Under the pieces are notes generated by a model that was not told the origin of the DNA, did not search any database, and was given only the letters and a program-made list of their open reading frames with translations. A DNA stretch of 64,000 nucleotides from NCBI RefSeq assembly GCF_002355435.1, contig NZ_AP017313.1, positions 310,001 through 374,000 on the forward strand, in the 5' to 3' direction. The DNA comes from Mucilaginibacter gotjawali. Lineage in GTDB: Bacteria > Bacteroidota > Bacteroidia > Sphingobacteriales > Sphingobacteriaceae. Each line of letters starts with the position of its first letter. The first letter of the stretch is position 1. The translations under genes and the position numbers were made by a program. Below, piece by piece: positions 39,277 to 47,324 of the stretch.

Positions 39277-40464
39277 TCAAACCACCCTGCACAACAACCC
39301 TTTTAAATACTCACCTTCCGGGAACGACGACCTTACCGGGTGATCTTCAGGCTGGCAAAACTGGTAAATAAATTGCACCTGTTTGCCGGCATCCAAAGCT
39401 GCCCATGCCAGCACCTGTTTAAAAGTTTCCATATCCATAGCGCCGGAGCAGGAAAATGTTGCCAGCAAACCGCCCGGGTTCAGCAAAAGCATCCCCATAC
39501 GGTTAAGGTCTTTATAGGCCCGCGAAGCTTTGTCCAACGCTGAACGCGATGGTGCGTATTTGGGGGGATCCAATACAACGATGTCAAACGTCTCGCCCTC
39601 ATCCCTGAATTTACGGAGCTGTTTATTTACATCGGATACAATCGGAGTAACTTTTGTTTCATCAAATTTATTCAGGATAATATTTTCTTTTAGGGTTTCA
39701 ACCGCCAGGGCTGAACTATCAACAGTGGCGACCGATGTCGCGCCATTTTGCAAACAATTCAATGTGAAGCCTCCGGTATAGCTGAAGCAGTCGAGCACTT
39801 TTTTGCCCTTAGCATGTGCCGCCAGTATTTTGCGGTTCTCGCGCTGGTCGCAGTAAAAGCCTGATTTTTGGCCTTCGGCGATGTTGATATTATAGGTGAT
39901 GCCGTTTTCTTTTACTTCAACGCGCTCGGGTGGATGGCTTAAAGTAAGGGCAGTGTTGATAGTCTCCAAACCCTCGTGGCTGCGGGAAGAGGCGTCGCTT
40001 TTATCAAAAATACTTTCGGGTTTCAATAAAAGCTGCAATTCATCAATGATCACCGGCAACAATTTTTCAATGCCCGATGTCAGTACCTGTACGGCCAGGT
40101 GACCGGCATATTTATCAACGATCAATCCCGGCAGGAAATCCGATTCGCTGAAGATCAGCCGGCAGGTATTGGTAAGGCCATCGGCCAGAATTGAGCTTCG
40201 GCTTGCTACTGCGATGCCTACTTTTGCCCGGAACCATTGCTCATCAACGGCAACAGCCTCATCCCATTCCAGCAAACGCAAAGCCACCCGCGATTGGTCG
40301 TTATAAAAACCATAGGCCATAAAGCCGCCTTTGGCATCCATTAACCTAACAATATCGCCATTGGCAGGTTTCCCCTTTATATTTTCAATAGCGCCGGAAA
40401 ACACCCAGGGATGGCGATGAAGCACCGCTTTTTCCTTGCCTTTTTTTAATATCACATCGATCAT
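39277..40464 (-). CDS. rlmI: PUA-domain class I rRNA methyltransferase (RlmI-like)
   Basis: 395 aa from ATG 40464 (MIDVILKKGKEKAVLHRHPWVFSGAIENI). A longer open frame to 40506 is rejected because a perfect -7 promoter element lies just upstream of 40464. The N-terminal PUA domain is followed by an SAM methyltransferase domain (VLDCFSYTGGFTLNCLQNGA, ATVDSSALAVETLKENI, DIVVLDPPKYAPSRSALDKA). The family methylates 23S rRNA at a cytosine C5 position (C1962 in E. coli). It is a monocistronic, convergent neighbour of the sigma operon. Confidence 0.9.
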   Translation of the reverse strand: MIDVILKKGKEKAVLHRHPWVFSGAIENIKGKPANGDIVRLMDAKGGFMAYGFYNDQSRVALRLLEWDEAVAVDEQWFRAKVGIAVASRSSILADGLTNTCRLIFSESDFLPGLIVDKYAGHLAVQVLTSGIEKLLPVIIDELQLLLKPESIFDKSDASSRSHEGLETINTALTLSHPPERVEVKENGITYNINIAEGQKSGFYCDQRENRKILAAHAKGKKVLDCFSYTGGFTLNCLQNGATSVATVDSSALAVETLKENIILNKFDETKVTPIVSDVNKQLRKFRDEGETFDIVVLDPPKYAPSRSALDKASRAYKDLNRMGMLLLNPGGLLATFSCSGAMDMETFKQVLAWAALDAGKQVQFIYQFCQPEDHPVRSSFPEGEYLKGLLCRVV

Positions 40465-40469
40465 AGCGG

Positions 40470-40477
40470 CAAAGGTA
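40470..40477 (-). promoter_or_regulatory. -7 element of the RlmI-like gene
   Basis: TACCTTTG on the minus strand, 5 nt before the ATG at 40464. It implies an almost leaderless transcript and supports that start. Confidence 0.55.
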
Positions 40478-40493
40478 ATAAATGAAGAATAAT

Positions 40494-40692
40494 GAGGCTG
40501 TCTCAAAAGTACCTAAGTATAAAAACCAATCAACTTTAATTCTTTCATTGTGTTCTTTGTGAAATCTTTTTGCCCATAGTGGTTAATTTTTACCACAAAG
40601 AGCACCAGGGGTTCACTAAGGTCACGAAGATTTGAAGGTGACAAAATATTATTTGGCATTGAACCTTGCTTTTTGGCTTTTGGGACAACCTC
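40494..40692. mobile_element. MITE-like element with GAGGCTGTCTCAAAAG termini
   Basis: The terminal inverted repeats GAGGCTGTCTCAAAAG (40494-40509) and CTTTTGGGACAACCTC (40677-40692) match at 13 of 16. Internal CTTTGTG/CACAAAG arms are also present. The element is about 199 bp, has no coding capacity and fills the gap between the RlmI-like gene and dinB. Confidence 0.5.
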
Positions 40693-40697
40693 TCCGG

Positions 40698-41810
40698 TTA
40701 AAAATCAAACAGGGTTAACTGATCTGTCGGCTTTTCTTCTTTACCCCTCACCACCACATCATTAAAATTAGAAAGCGAAATCCCGAGCAGCCTGATCTTT
40801 TTATCCTCGATGCCTGTCGCCACAAGCAGTTTTTTAGCGGTTGCGCAAACAGTTTCCAGGTCGTTCAACCCAGTAGGAAATGACTGGTTGCGGGTGATCT
40901 GTTTAAAATCGCTGTATTTTATTTTCAGGGTGACGGTGCGGCCCTTTAATTCGTACTGCTGCAGACGTTTGCAAACTGTTTGGGCAATTTTATCAAGCTC
41001 CTCTTCCATTTCTCCCAGCGTGGTAAGGTCATAAGGGAAAGTATCTTCTGCAGCCAGCGATTTTGTTTCGCGGTTGGGCTGCACTTCGCGGTTGTCAATC
41101 CCGCGGACGATCTGGTAATAAAACTTCCCAACCTTGCCAAAGTGTTTGGTTAATTCCCCTTCAGTCAATTTTTTAAGATCATCACCGGTATGCAGGCCCA
41201 TATTCTTCATCTTTTGAGCGGTAACTTTACCTACGCCAAAAAACTTTTCAACCGGCAGCTTCTCCATAAAAGCTTCAATAGCCGAGGGGCCTATGAAGGT
41301 TAAGCCATCAGGCTTCTTGATATCCGACGCAGTTTTGGCAACAAATTTATTAATGGATACTCCTGCGGAGGCGGTCAATTGCAATTCATCCTTAATGGCT
41401 TGTTTTATTTGCTGCGCGATCTCGATAGCGGAACCGATATTGAGTTTATCGCTGGTGACATCGAGGTAGGCTTCATCCAATGACAGGGGTTCGATGAGGT
41501 CGGTATAACGGCTGAAGATCTCACGGATTTTTTGGGAGGCTTCTTTATAGGCAGGAAATCTGGGTCTTATAAATATAGCATGCGGGCAAAGCTGCAGGGC
41601 TTGTTTGGATGACATGGCCGACCGGATACCGAACTTCCGTGCCTCATAACTCGCGGTAGCAACCACGCCGCCACGCCCTTCGGGCAGGCCGCCAACAACC
41701 AAAGGTTTGCCCCGGTATTCGGGATTATCCCGCTGCTCAACCGACGCATAAAACGCATCCATATCAATATGGATAATCTTGCGATAGTTTTGCGCGTCTC
41801 CTTTTGGCAT
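40698..41810 (-). CDS. dinB: DNA polymerase IV (Y-family)
   Basis: 370 aa. The Y-family active site is present: IHIDMDAFYASVEQ near residue 14, YEARKFGIRSAMSS, and SLDEAYLDVT (catalytic Asp-Glu). The thumb HhH region is LPVEKFFGVGKVTAQKM and the little-finger domain continues to residue 350. The C-terminus TDQLTLFDF looks like a beta-clamp-binding peptide. It performs error-prone translesion synthesis. A -7 element lies 30 nt upstream. I see no clear SOS box. Confidence 0.96.
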   Translation of the reverse strand: MPKGDAQNYRKIIHIDMDAFYASVEQRDNPEYRGKPLVVGGLPEGRGGVVATASYEARKFGIRSAMSSKQALQLCPHAIFIRPRFPAYKEASQKIREIFSRYTDLIEPLSLDEAYLDVTSDKLNIGSAIEIAQQIKQAIKDELQLTASAGVSINKFVAKTASDIKKPDGLTFIGPSAIEAFMEKLPVEKFFGVGKVTAQKMKNMGLHTGDDLKKLTEGELTKHFGKVGKFYYQIVRGIDNREVQPNRETKSLAAEDTFPYDLTTLGEMEEELDKIAQTVCKRLQQYELKGRTVTLKIKYSDFKQITRNQSFPTGLNDLETVCATAKKLLVATGIEDKKIRLLGISLSNFNDVVVRGKEEKPTDQLTLFDF

Positions 41811-41839
41811 ATTGCTGTAGCCTGTTATTTTGCTTGGTA

Positions 41840-41847
41840 CAAATATA
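41840..41847 (-). promoter_or_regulatory. -7 element of dinB
   Basis: TATATTTG on the minus strand, 29 nt upstream of the dinB ATG; a perfect TAnnTTTG match. Confidence 0.5.
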
Positions 41848-41895
41848 CAGGGAACGGCAAAACTTACTTTAGTTTGATTGGCAATTATAATTCAG

Positions 41896-42390
41896 TTAAG
41901 GAAGATCGTAATTTACCGGCACGGGAGGCAACAGGGTAGTTTCATCAAGGGGCACCTGGTCTTTTGCCATGATAGGATTTCGTCTGCGGTAGTTGTCATA
42001 TACCTTTTTTTGCAGATCACTTCCGGCAGCATCAGGCGGGTTAAAAGTAAATACAAAGGGTATAATGAAATCGTGGGCTTTTTCATTTGCCGAAATGATC
42101 CACTTATGGTTGGTTTTTCTTAAAGCGTCAATAACCGGCTGTACCAATATTGCATCGTCAGCATAATAAACAACTATTTTGCTTACCCCGCCATTTTGAT
42201 TCGCGGTAAACTTAATAACAGCAGTGCCAATGGCTTTTTTTTGTGTGATGTCCTGCGAAACATTCAAACTATCTCTGAAAAACTGGGTCATCGCTTCTTT
42301 GCCGCCCTGGAACGGAAATGATAGTTGCTCCTGTGCAAAGCAGTAAGCGGATATTGTTAAAAATATTACAGTTAGTATGTTCCTTTTCAT
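41896..42390 (-). CDS. Exported protein with TonB-C-like domain
   Basis: 164 aa with a signal peptide (MKRNILTVIFLTISAYCFAQ). The segment FPFQGGKEAMTQFFRDSL...QKKAIGTAVIKFTANQNGGVSKIVVYY resembles the C-terminal beta-alpha domain of TonB (compare the PGG..A...FL pattern in the M56 protein at 55.2 kb), but it has no membrane anchor or proline-rich spacer. It is thus a free periplasmic TonB-C-like protein. Function is not known; similar stand-alone proteins are frequent in this phylum. The fold call is moderate and rests on motif reading only. Confidence 0.65.
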   Translation of the reverse strand: MKRNILTVIFLTISAYCFAQEQLSFPFQGGKEAMTQFFRDSLNVSQDITQKKAIGTAVIKFTANQNGGVSKIVVYYADDAILVQPVIDALRKTNHKWIISANEKAHDFIIPFVFTFNPPDAAGSDLQKKVYDNYRRRNPIMAKDQVPLDETTLLPPVPVNYDLP

Positions 42391-42398
42391 TGTGTAGA

Positions 42399-42485
42399 TT
42401 AATAATGAACCTGCCTGACGGTGGGCAGGTATCGAACTCCGAATTTCGAATTTTGAAGTTGTAATTGTTTTACTTCATTATTCGA
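42399..42485. repeat. Word-type inverted repeat (TAATAATGAA / TTCATTATTC)
   Basis: TTAATAATGAACCTGCC and a CCTGCC...GGGCAGG hairpin are followed by words CGAACTCCGAATTTCGAATT, and the mirror TTACTTCATTATTCGAT runs into the stop codon region of the THUMP methyltransferase. Confidence 0.5.
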
Positions 42486-43668
42486 TATTTTCTTTTTCTT
42501 CATCCTTCGGAGCCCTTTTGCTGCCCTCATAAAGCTCATATTCGAGCAGTCGGCAGTCGAGTTTACCATTATAAAATTCAATTTTCCTTTTGGCCGCCAG
42601 GCCGATTTTTTTCGCAAGATCGGGGTTGCCGGTAAAAATATAGCCCCTGTACCCCTTGCATTTGGCTTTCATAAAATCGCCTACGCGTTTGTAGGTCATC
42701 TCCAGCTTGGTATGTACGCCCAGGCGTTCGCCATATTCGGGGTTAAACATAACAATGCCTGCCTCTTCCGGTACCGGTGTATCTGCAAAGTCACAAACGC
42801 TGAAGTCTATTAAATGTTCTACGCCTGCGGTTTTTGCATTTTTTTGGGCGATGTCAACCGCATCGTCTGAAATATCCGTCGCGATGATCTTAAACCCTAT
42901 TTCTTTTTTTGCCTTGTCTTTCAGTTTCCTTCTTTCGGTAAAAAACACGGTTTCATCGTACCCCATAATATGCATAAACCCATAATTCATCCTGAAAAGA
43001 CCCGGGCATTTATCGGTTGCCAGCAGGGCGGCCTCAATAGCCAGCGTGCCCGAGCCGCACATAGGATTAATAAAGGTGCTTTTCATGTCCCAGTTGGTGG
43101 CCATAATGGTGGATGCTGCCAGGGCTTCAAGCATTGGCGCCTTGCCCGGGATCTTCCGGTAACCATGTTTGGCAAGCGTTTCGCCGGACGTATCCATAAA
43201 AATATCGGCGTCACTGTCCTGCCAGTACAAGTGTACCAGGGTTTTATTTACTTCGGGGCCGGAGTTCGGCCTTAAGCCTTTTTGGGCCTTTATCCTGTCG
43301 GCAATGGCGTCCTTCACCTTTACGTTTGCAAATAAGGGTGTGCGGATATGCTCATTATTAACGTTGGATGATACCGAAAAATAGCCCGAAAAATCGATCA
43401 GTTTTTCCCATTCAATCTGTACCAGGTTATCATAAAGTTCCTGCGGGTCATCAGCCTTAAAGCTTTTTAGCAGGTATAAAACCTGGCTTGCGCAGCGCAG
43501 GTTAAGGTTTAAAGCAATACAGTCCGTCACCGTGCCCAAAAGCTCGACGCCGGTTTGAAAAACACGGACAGGTTTAAAGCCCAGATCCTCCACCTCTTTT
43601 TGGAGGTAGGGCGACAGCCTTTTATTGCAGGTAATAACGATTTTACTTTCAGTGTGGAAAACTTGCAT
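42478..43668 (-). CDS. THUMP-domain class I RNA methyltransferase
   Basis: 396 aa. The N-terminal THUMP region (ITCNKRLSPYLQKEVEDLGF, VKVKDAIADRIKAQKGLRP) is followed by an SAM methyltransferase of the UPF0020/RlmL N-terminal type (INPMCGSGTLAIEAALLAT, IIATDISDDAVDIAQKNA, and motif IV GIVMFNPEYGERLG in the place of the usual NPPYGERL). It likely makes N2-methylguanine in 23S rRNA or tRNA. The NPEYGE variant, with Glu in place of the second Pro, is worth noting. It is divergently oriented to the DUF3127 gene with an 82-bp shared upstream region. Confidence 0.88.
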   Translation of the reverse strand: MQVFHTESKIVITCNKRLSPYLQKEVEDLGFKPVRVFQTGVELLGTVTDCIALNLNLRCASQVLYLLKSFKADDPQELYDNLVQIEWEKLIDFSGYFSVSSNVNNEHIRTPLFANVKVKDAIADRIKAQKGLRPNSGPEVNKTLVHLYWQDSDADIFMDTSGETLAKHGYRKIPGKAPMLEALAASTIMATNWDMKSTFINPMCGSGTLAIEAALLATDKCPGLFRMNYGFMHIMGYDETVFFTERRKLKDKAKKEIGFKIIATDISDDAVDIAQKNAKTAGVEHLIDFSVCDFADTPVPEEAGIVMFNPEYGERLGVHTKLEMTYKRVGDFMKAKCKGYRGYIFTGNPDLAKKIGLAAKRKIEFYNGKLDCRLLEYELYEGSKRAPKDEEKENIE

Positions 43669-43750
43669 AATATTTTGCGAATTTATGAATTAAATACGGC
43701 CGTTTTTGTTTCTTAATCTATTAACTTTACATCTTTAAATTTTTTAGTTT

Positions 43751-44113
43751 ATGGAAATTAAAGGTAAGGTACATGAAGTAGGTGCAACCATGCAGGTAAC
43801 CGACTCGTTAAAGAAAAGGGAACTGATAGTTGAATATATCGAGAATCCTCAATATCCCGAATATTTAAAGTTCGAAGCTATACAGGACCGCTGTAACTTA
43901 TTGGATAATGTTAAGGCTGGTGATGATGTGGAAGTGTTTTTTAACCTGAGGGGAAGGCCATGGACCGATAAAGCCGGCAAAAAGAGCTATTTTAACTCGA
44001 TGCAGTTATGGAAAATAAATATGCTGGCCCCTGCGGGTGCAAGTGCGAGCCCTGAATATGCGCCACCGGCTGATATCAGCGCTACGCCTGATGAGGACGA
44101 TCTGCCTTTTTAG
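43751..44113 (+). CDS. DUF3127 protein
   Basis: 120 aa. It starts MEIKGKVHEVGATMQVTDSLKKRELIVEY and contains a beta-barrel-like core (LDNVKAGDDVEVFFNLRGRPWTDKAGKKSYFNSMQLWKI). A low-complexity tail ends in DEDDLPF. The acidic DDLPF tip is like that of single-stranded DNA-binding proteins, and DUF3127 is regarded as an OB-fold relative. It is therefore possibly an SSB-like DNA-binding protein (inference). Single gene, followed by a strong terminator. Confidence 0.85.
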   Translation: MEIKGKVHEVGATMQVTDSLKKRELIVEYIENPQYPEYLKFEAIQDRCNLLDNVKAGDDVEVFFNLRGRPWTDKAGKKSYFNSMQLWKINMLAPAGASASPEYAPPADISATPDEDDLPF

Positions 44114-44114
44114 T

Positions 44115-44256
44115 TATTAGGCATTAGTCATTTGTCATTGGTGCTTGACGGATAAGTTCAAATTTCATTAAAAAGCAAATAGCCTTTAGATTCCTAAAGG
44201 CTATTTGCTTTTTATAGCTTTCGTCGAATGACCACTGACTAATGACCACTCACCAA
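44115..44256. repeat. Word-type inverted repeat flanking a terminator
   Basis: TTATTAGGCATTAGTCATTT and GTCATTGGTGC are mirrored by GAATGACCACTGACTAATGA and CCACTCACC. The terminator hairpin at 44170-44213 sits in the loop. Confidence 0.5.
44170..44213. terminator. Bidirectional terminator, 19-bp perfect stem
   Basis: AAAAAGCAAATAGCCTTTA, a 6-nt loop, and TAAAGGCTATTTGCTTTTT. A on one side and T on the other let it serve both convergent genes (DUF3127 and the T9SS type A gene). It is the strongest hairpin seen in the window. Confidence 0.9.
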
Positions 44257-44257
44257 C

Positions 44258-45130
44258 CTACTCCTCTTTCATAATCCTTTTCACAGCAATTCCGCTACCC
44301 TGTTTTACCTGCAGGTAATAAATGCCGTTTAACCCGATAACGAAGCTTTTTGTAAAACTGCTGCCTGTCGTTTTTTCAGACCACAGTTCTTTGCCTTCGC
44401 TGTTTATCAGTTTAACATCAGCGGCTCCCTTTGATGGCAGTGTAAACAGCAATAAAGTTTTCCCGGTTGAAAATTGCGGAACGATATTCAAATCGGCAAT
44501 ATCAAGCATCGGGCCTTCAATATGCGGCATTTTTTTAAGGTCATCATTGGTTACATCAGAAATATAGAAACTTACCCGCGTGCTGATGTCATCGTTGTCT
44601 GTATTTATATAGGTAAAATTCTGGCTGTTCCTGTGATCGGGCCGCATCATAGGTCTCCGCATCGGGCCATTTGCATCACCGTTTCGCCATTCCATTCTCT
44701 CCGGCATTTGATCCGGATTGTTATATTTAAAGGTCATACGGTTTTTCATACCACCCCGTGTCTCCGAACGTGTTTCAACCATATTGCCAAGGCTGTCTTT
44801 GTTGATCGTAATGTTTTCGGTAATCATCTGGCGTCCGCCATCATTTTTCATCGCGGTATCCTTGCGTTTAAAAACAAAAACCCGTTGCTTGCTGTCATTG
44901 CCTGGCGCCATATCTCCTGATAAATGTTTAATGTCCCTGAGGGCATTCGCCCTGTCTTTTGGCGACAGTGTTTTAATATTTTTGCCGTTAATGGTCGTAT
45001 CGCCATTTTCTATTTTTATTTCAATATCCTTTTGATTTTGGGCCATCAGCATCGGTGGTAATCCTAGTATCGCCATCATGCTTAAAGCAAAAATGAATTC
45101 AAAGCCGGGTTTAAAAAATTGGGTTTTCAT
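44258..45130 (-). CDS. Secreted protein with T9SS type A sorting domain
   Basis: 290 aa. A signal-type N-terminus (FEFIFALSMMAILGLPPMLMAQ) is followed by a charged central region rich in Asp, Asn, Arg and Met (DTTINGKNIKTLSPKDRANALRDI; GDANGPMRRPMMRPDHRN). The C-terminal 80 residues (LNIVPQFSTGKTLLLFTLPSK..ADVKLINSEGKELWSE.TTG, GLNGIYYLQVKQGSGIAVKRIMKE) are a Por-secretion-tail type A sorting domain. The body matches no family I know. It is divergent from the histidine kinase at 45260 with only 129 bp between them, so the kinase system may control it (inference). Confidence 0.82.
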   Translation of the reverse strand: MKTQFFKPGFEFIFALSMMAILGLPPMLMAQNQKDIEIKIENGDTTINGKNIKTLSPKDRANALRDIKHLSGDMAPGNDSKQRVFVFKRKDTAMKNDGGRQMITENITINKDSLGNMVETRSETRGGMKNRMTFKYNNPDQMPERMEWRNGDANGPMRRPMMRPDHRNSQNFTYINTDNDDISTRVSFYISDVTNDDLKKMPHIEGPMLDIADLNIVPQFSTGKTLLLFTLPSKGAADVKLINSEGKELWSEKTTGSSFTKSFVIGLNGIYYLQVKQGSGIAVKRIMKEE

Positions 45131-45150
45131 GGATATGTGGATTTAAGGTT

Positions 45151-45158
45151 CAAAATTA
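45151..45158 (-). promoter_or_regulatory. -7 element of the T9SS type A gene
   Basis: TAATTTTG on the minus strand, 20 nt upstream of the ATG, with GTTTTGG about 16 nt further upstream as a possible -33 region. Confidence 0.5.
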
Positions 45159-45243
45159 GCAAACAACTATAAGCCAAAACGTTAATTGGGTATATTTAAT
45201 TGTTAAAATTTGTTAAAAGCCAGCAATGTCCGTTTATTTAAAA

Positions 45244-45251
45244 TAATTTTG
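45244..45251 (+). promoter_or_regulatory. -7 element of the histidine kinase gene
   Basis: TAATTTTG, 8 nt before the ATG at 45260. It lies back to back with the minus-strand promoter at 45151-45158, giving a compact divergent control region. Confidence 0.5.
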
Positions 45252-45259
45252 TTTTTCGC

Positions 45260-47089
45260 ATGAAAAGAAAAAGCATCGCGCTGATCATAGGTTTGATGGG
45301 TTTTGCACTGTTAGGTGTAATGGCTATGCAATTGTATTTTCTGCGCCAGTCGTACCAGATGCAATCCGAACTTTTTGACCGCTCGGTAAATGAGGCTCTC
45401 GGTAATGTTGTTGCAAAAATAAGTAAGCAGGATGCGCTGAATTTTCTGAAAGTAAAAGCAAAAGGGGGCGACGCCTATAAACCTGTGTGGAACGGTAATC
45501 AAAATAATATCAGCAACAGCAAAGGGGTTACAGACAATAATCTTGTTGCAAATGCAAATCTTGTAACCAGGCATAAACTAACCAGCCGGGAAAGAAAGAT
45601 TGCTGTTTGGCGTGACAGCCTGAGGCGGATGATCCTTCATAAAAGAATGGACGACGAAATGGCCAGGCTATTGCAGGGTGGATCCGTTGACCTGCAGATT
45701 CATTTGGAAGAGTTTACTGATGAATTTGGCAATGTTCACGGTAGTGTTACCCCCGTACTGGTGAGGAATCCGGCCCCTGTTTTAAATAAGCATCAAAAGC
45801 TGCATAAATATGACACGGTACGTTATACCTATATGGACCCTCAATTTGGCAAACAGGTAATTTCTATCCCGCATTTAAATTTACAGTGGCAGCAGGAACA
45901 ACAAAGAAAGCAAAAGGAAAAGCAGTTGCGCGAATTAAGGAAAATGCTTGAAAATGATTCGCTGCAAAATACGCCGAGGGGTAAGTCAACTGTAATTGAA
46001 AACCTTGCCGAGGAATACGGGAAATATGGCGAACCTTTAAAAATGCGTTTGAACCCTTTTTGGATAGATACGCTTATACGGTTTGAATTGCATAATAAAG
46101 GGATCGATCTGCCGATTAGTTACGACGTAATGACAGCCAACAGCGACTCCGTTATTTTTTCAAAAGCAAATGATGTTACCGGCGCTCAGCCAACCTTTAA
46201 AAATATTACCGTTTACCAAACGCCTATCTTCAGCAGGGATGTGATCAATGATCCGGGCTTGATCAGGCTCGCGTTTCCGCAAAAAAACTCATTGATCCTT
46301 AACAAGATGACTGCCTCATTGGCTACTACAGGTGGGTTACTGATGGTGCTGGTTTTTTGCTTCGGATATACCATATTCTCGATACTTCGTCAAAAAAAGG
46401 TGTCCGAAATGAAAACCGATTTCATCAATAACATGACGCACGAGTTTAAAACGCCTGTATCAACCATCATGATTGCCAGCGAAGCCCTGAAAGACAGCGA
46501 GATTGCTGTTGACAGAAGCAGGGTGGCGAGGCTTGCCAATATTATTTATGAAGAAAACGAACGTTTAGGGAGCCATATCGAAAGGGTGTTGAACATTGCG
46601 CGGATAGAAAAGAATGATTTTAAACTCGAAAAAAGGCCGCTGGATGTGAATGAAATGATAGCCGTTGTGGTTGACAGTATGGAGCTGAAGCTGCAAAAAT
46701 GCAATGCTAAAACTACGTTACAACTGGATGCGGATAATGCGGTGATCAGCGCAGATGAACTGCACTTTTCAAATGTAATTTATAACCTTATTGACAATGC
46801 CATTAAATATAGCGCCGGTGACCCTGAAATTACCATCAGCACCCAAAATAAAAACGGGCAGGTGGTTATTAAGGTAGCTGATAAGGGTATAGGCATGAGT
46901 CGGGACCAGCAAACAAAAATCTTTGAACAGTTTTACCGCATACCAACCGGCAACCTGCACGATGTTAAAGGGTTTGGATTAGGCCTGAGTTACGTTAATA
47001 CCGTTGTGAAAAGGCTTAACGGTATGATCAGCGTAAAATCGGAAAAAGAAAAAGGATCGGAATTTGAATTGAAGTTCCAGGTGACGTGA
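45260..47089 (+). CDS. Sensor histidine kinase (HisKA / HATPase)
   Basis: 609 aa. Membrane helix one (IALIIGLMGFALLGVMAMQLYF, about residues 6-27) is followed by a 330-residue periplasmic sensor with a charged coiled segment (QQEQQRKQKEKQLRELRKML). Membrane helix two is about 357-377 (GGLLMVLVFCFGYTIFSIL). The H-box is DFINNMTHEFKTPVSTIMIASEAL; the N-box YNLIDNAIKYS, G1 VADKGIGMS and G2 VKGFGLGLSYV are complete. The partner response regulator follows on the same strand after a 235-bp repeat-rich gap. Stimulus unknown. Confidence 0.94.
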   Translation: MKRKSIALIIGLMGFALLGVMAMQLYFLRQSYQMQSELFDRSVNEALGNVVAKISKQDALNFLKVKAKGGDAYKPVWNGNQNNISNSKGVTDNNLVANANLVTRHKLTSRERKIAVWRDSLRRMILHKRMDDEMARLLQGGSVDLQIHLEEFTDEFGNVHGSVTPVLVRNPAPVLNKHQKLHKYDTVRYTYMDPQFGKQVISIPHLNLQWQQEQQRKQKEKQLRELRKMLENDSLQNTPRGKSTVIENLAEEYGKYGEPLKMRLNPFWIDTLIRFELHNKGIDLPISYDVMTANSDSVIFSKANDVTGAQPTFKNITVYQTPIFSRDVINDPGLIRLAFPQKNSLILNKMTASLATTGGLLMVLVFCFGYTIFSILRQKKVSEMKTDFINNMTHEFKTPVSTIMIASEALKDSEIAVDRSRVARLANIIYEENERLGSHIERVLNIARIEKNDFKLEKRPLDVNEMIAVVVDSMELKLQKCNAKTTLQLDADNAVISADELHFSNVIYNLIDNAIKYSAGDPEITISTQNKNGQVVIKVADKGIGMSRDQQTKIFEQFYRIPTGNLHDVKGFGLGLSYVNTVVKRLNGMISVKSEKEKGSEFELKFQVT

Positions 47090-47091
47090 GG

Positions 47092-47320
47092 AAGTCCGGA
47101 AAGTCGGAAAAGTCCGAGAGAAGCTACGGAGGGCGGTATTGACGGTTCGGGTGAAATGCCGCACATTTTATAAACAATCAATCTTTCGGACTTCCGGACT
47201 TTCCGGACTTCCGGACTTAAAACAATCAATCTTTCGGACTTCCGGACTTTCCGGACTTCCGGACTTAAAACAATCAATCTTTCGGACTTCCGGACTTTCC
47301 GGACTTTCGGACTTAAATAA
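47092..47320. repeat. Three 48-bp tandem repeats plus inverted word arm
   Basis: AAACAATCAATCTTTCGGAC and its continuation (TTCCGGACTTTCCGGACTTC and beyond) recur with an exact 48-bp period starting at 47172, 47220 and 47268. The last copy has one or two changes. Upstream, 47092-47122 (GAAGTCCGGAAAGTCGGAAA) is the reverse-complement word run, so the RNA could fold into alternative hairpins between kinase and regulator. Confidence 0.85.
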
Positions 47321-47324
47321 TCAC

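Noticed and set aside
36520..40692. Insertion sequences at the two palindromic elements
   Set aside because: No transposase-coding frame lies in or near them; they are called only as non-autonomous elements.
47139..47324. N-terminal extension of the OmpR-type regulator (QSIFRTSGLSGLPDL repeats)
   Set aside because: It is encoded by the intergenic 48-bp repeats; the conserved receiver domain starts at MKKILLVEDD (47325).
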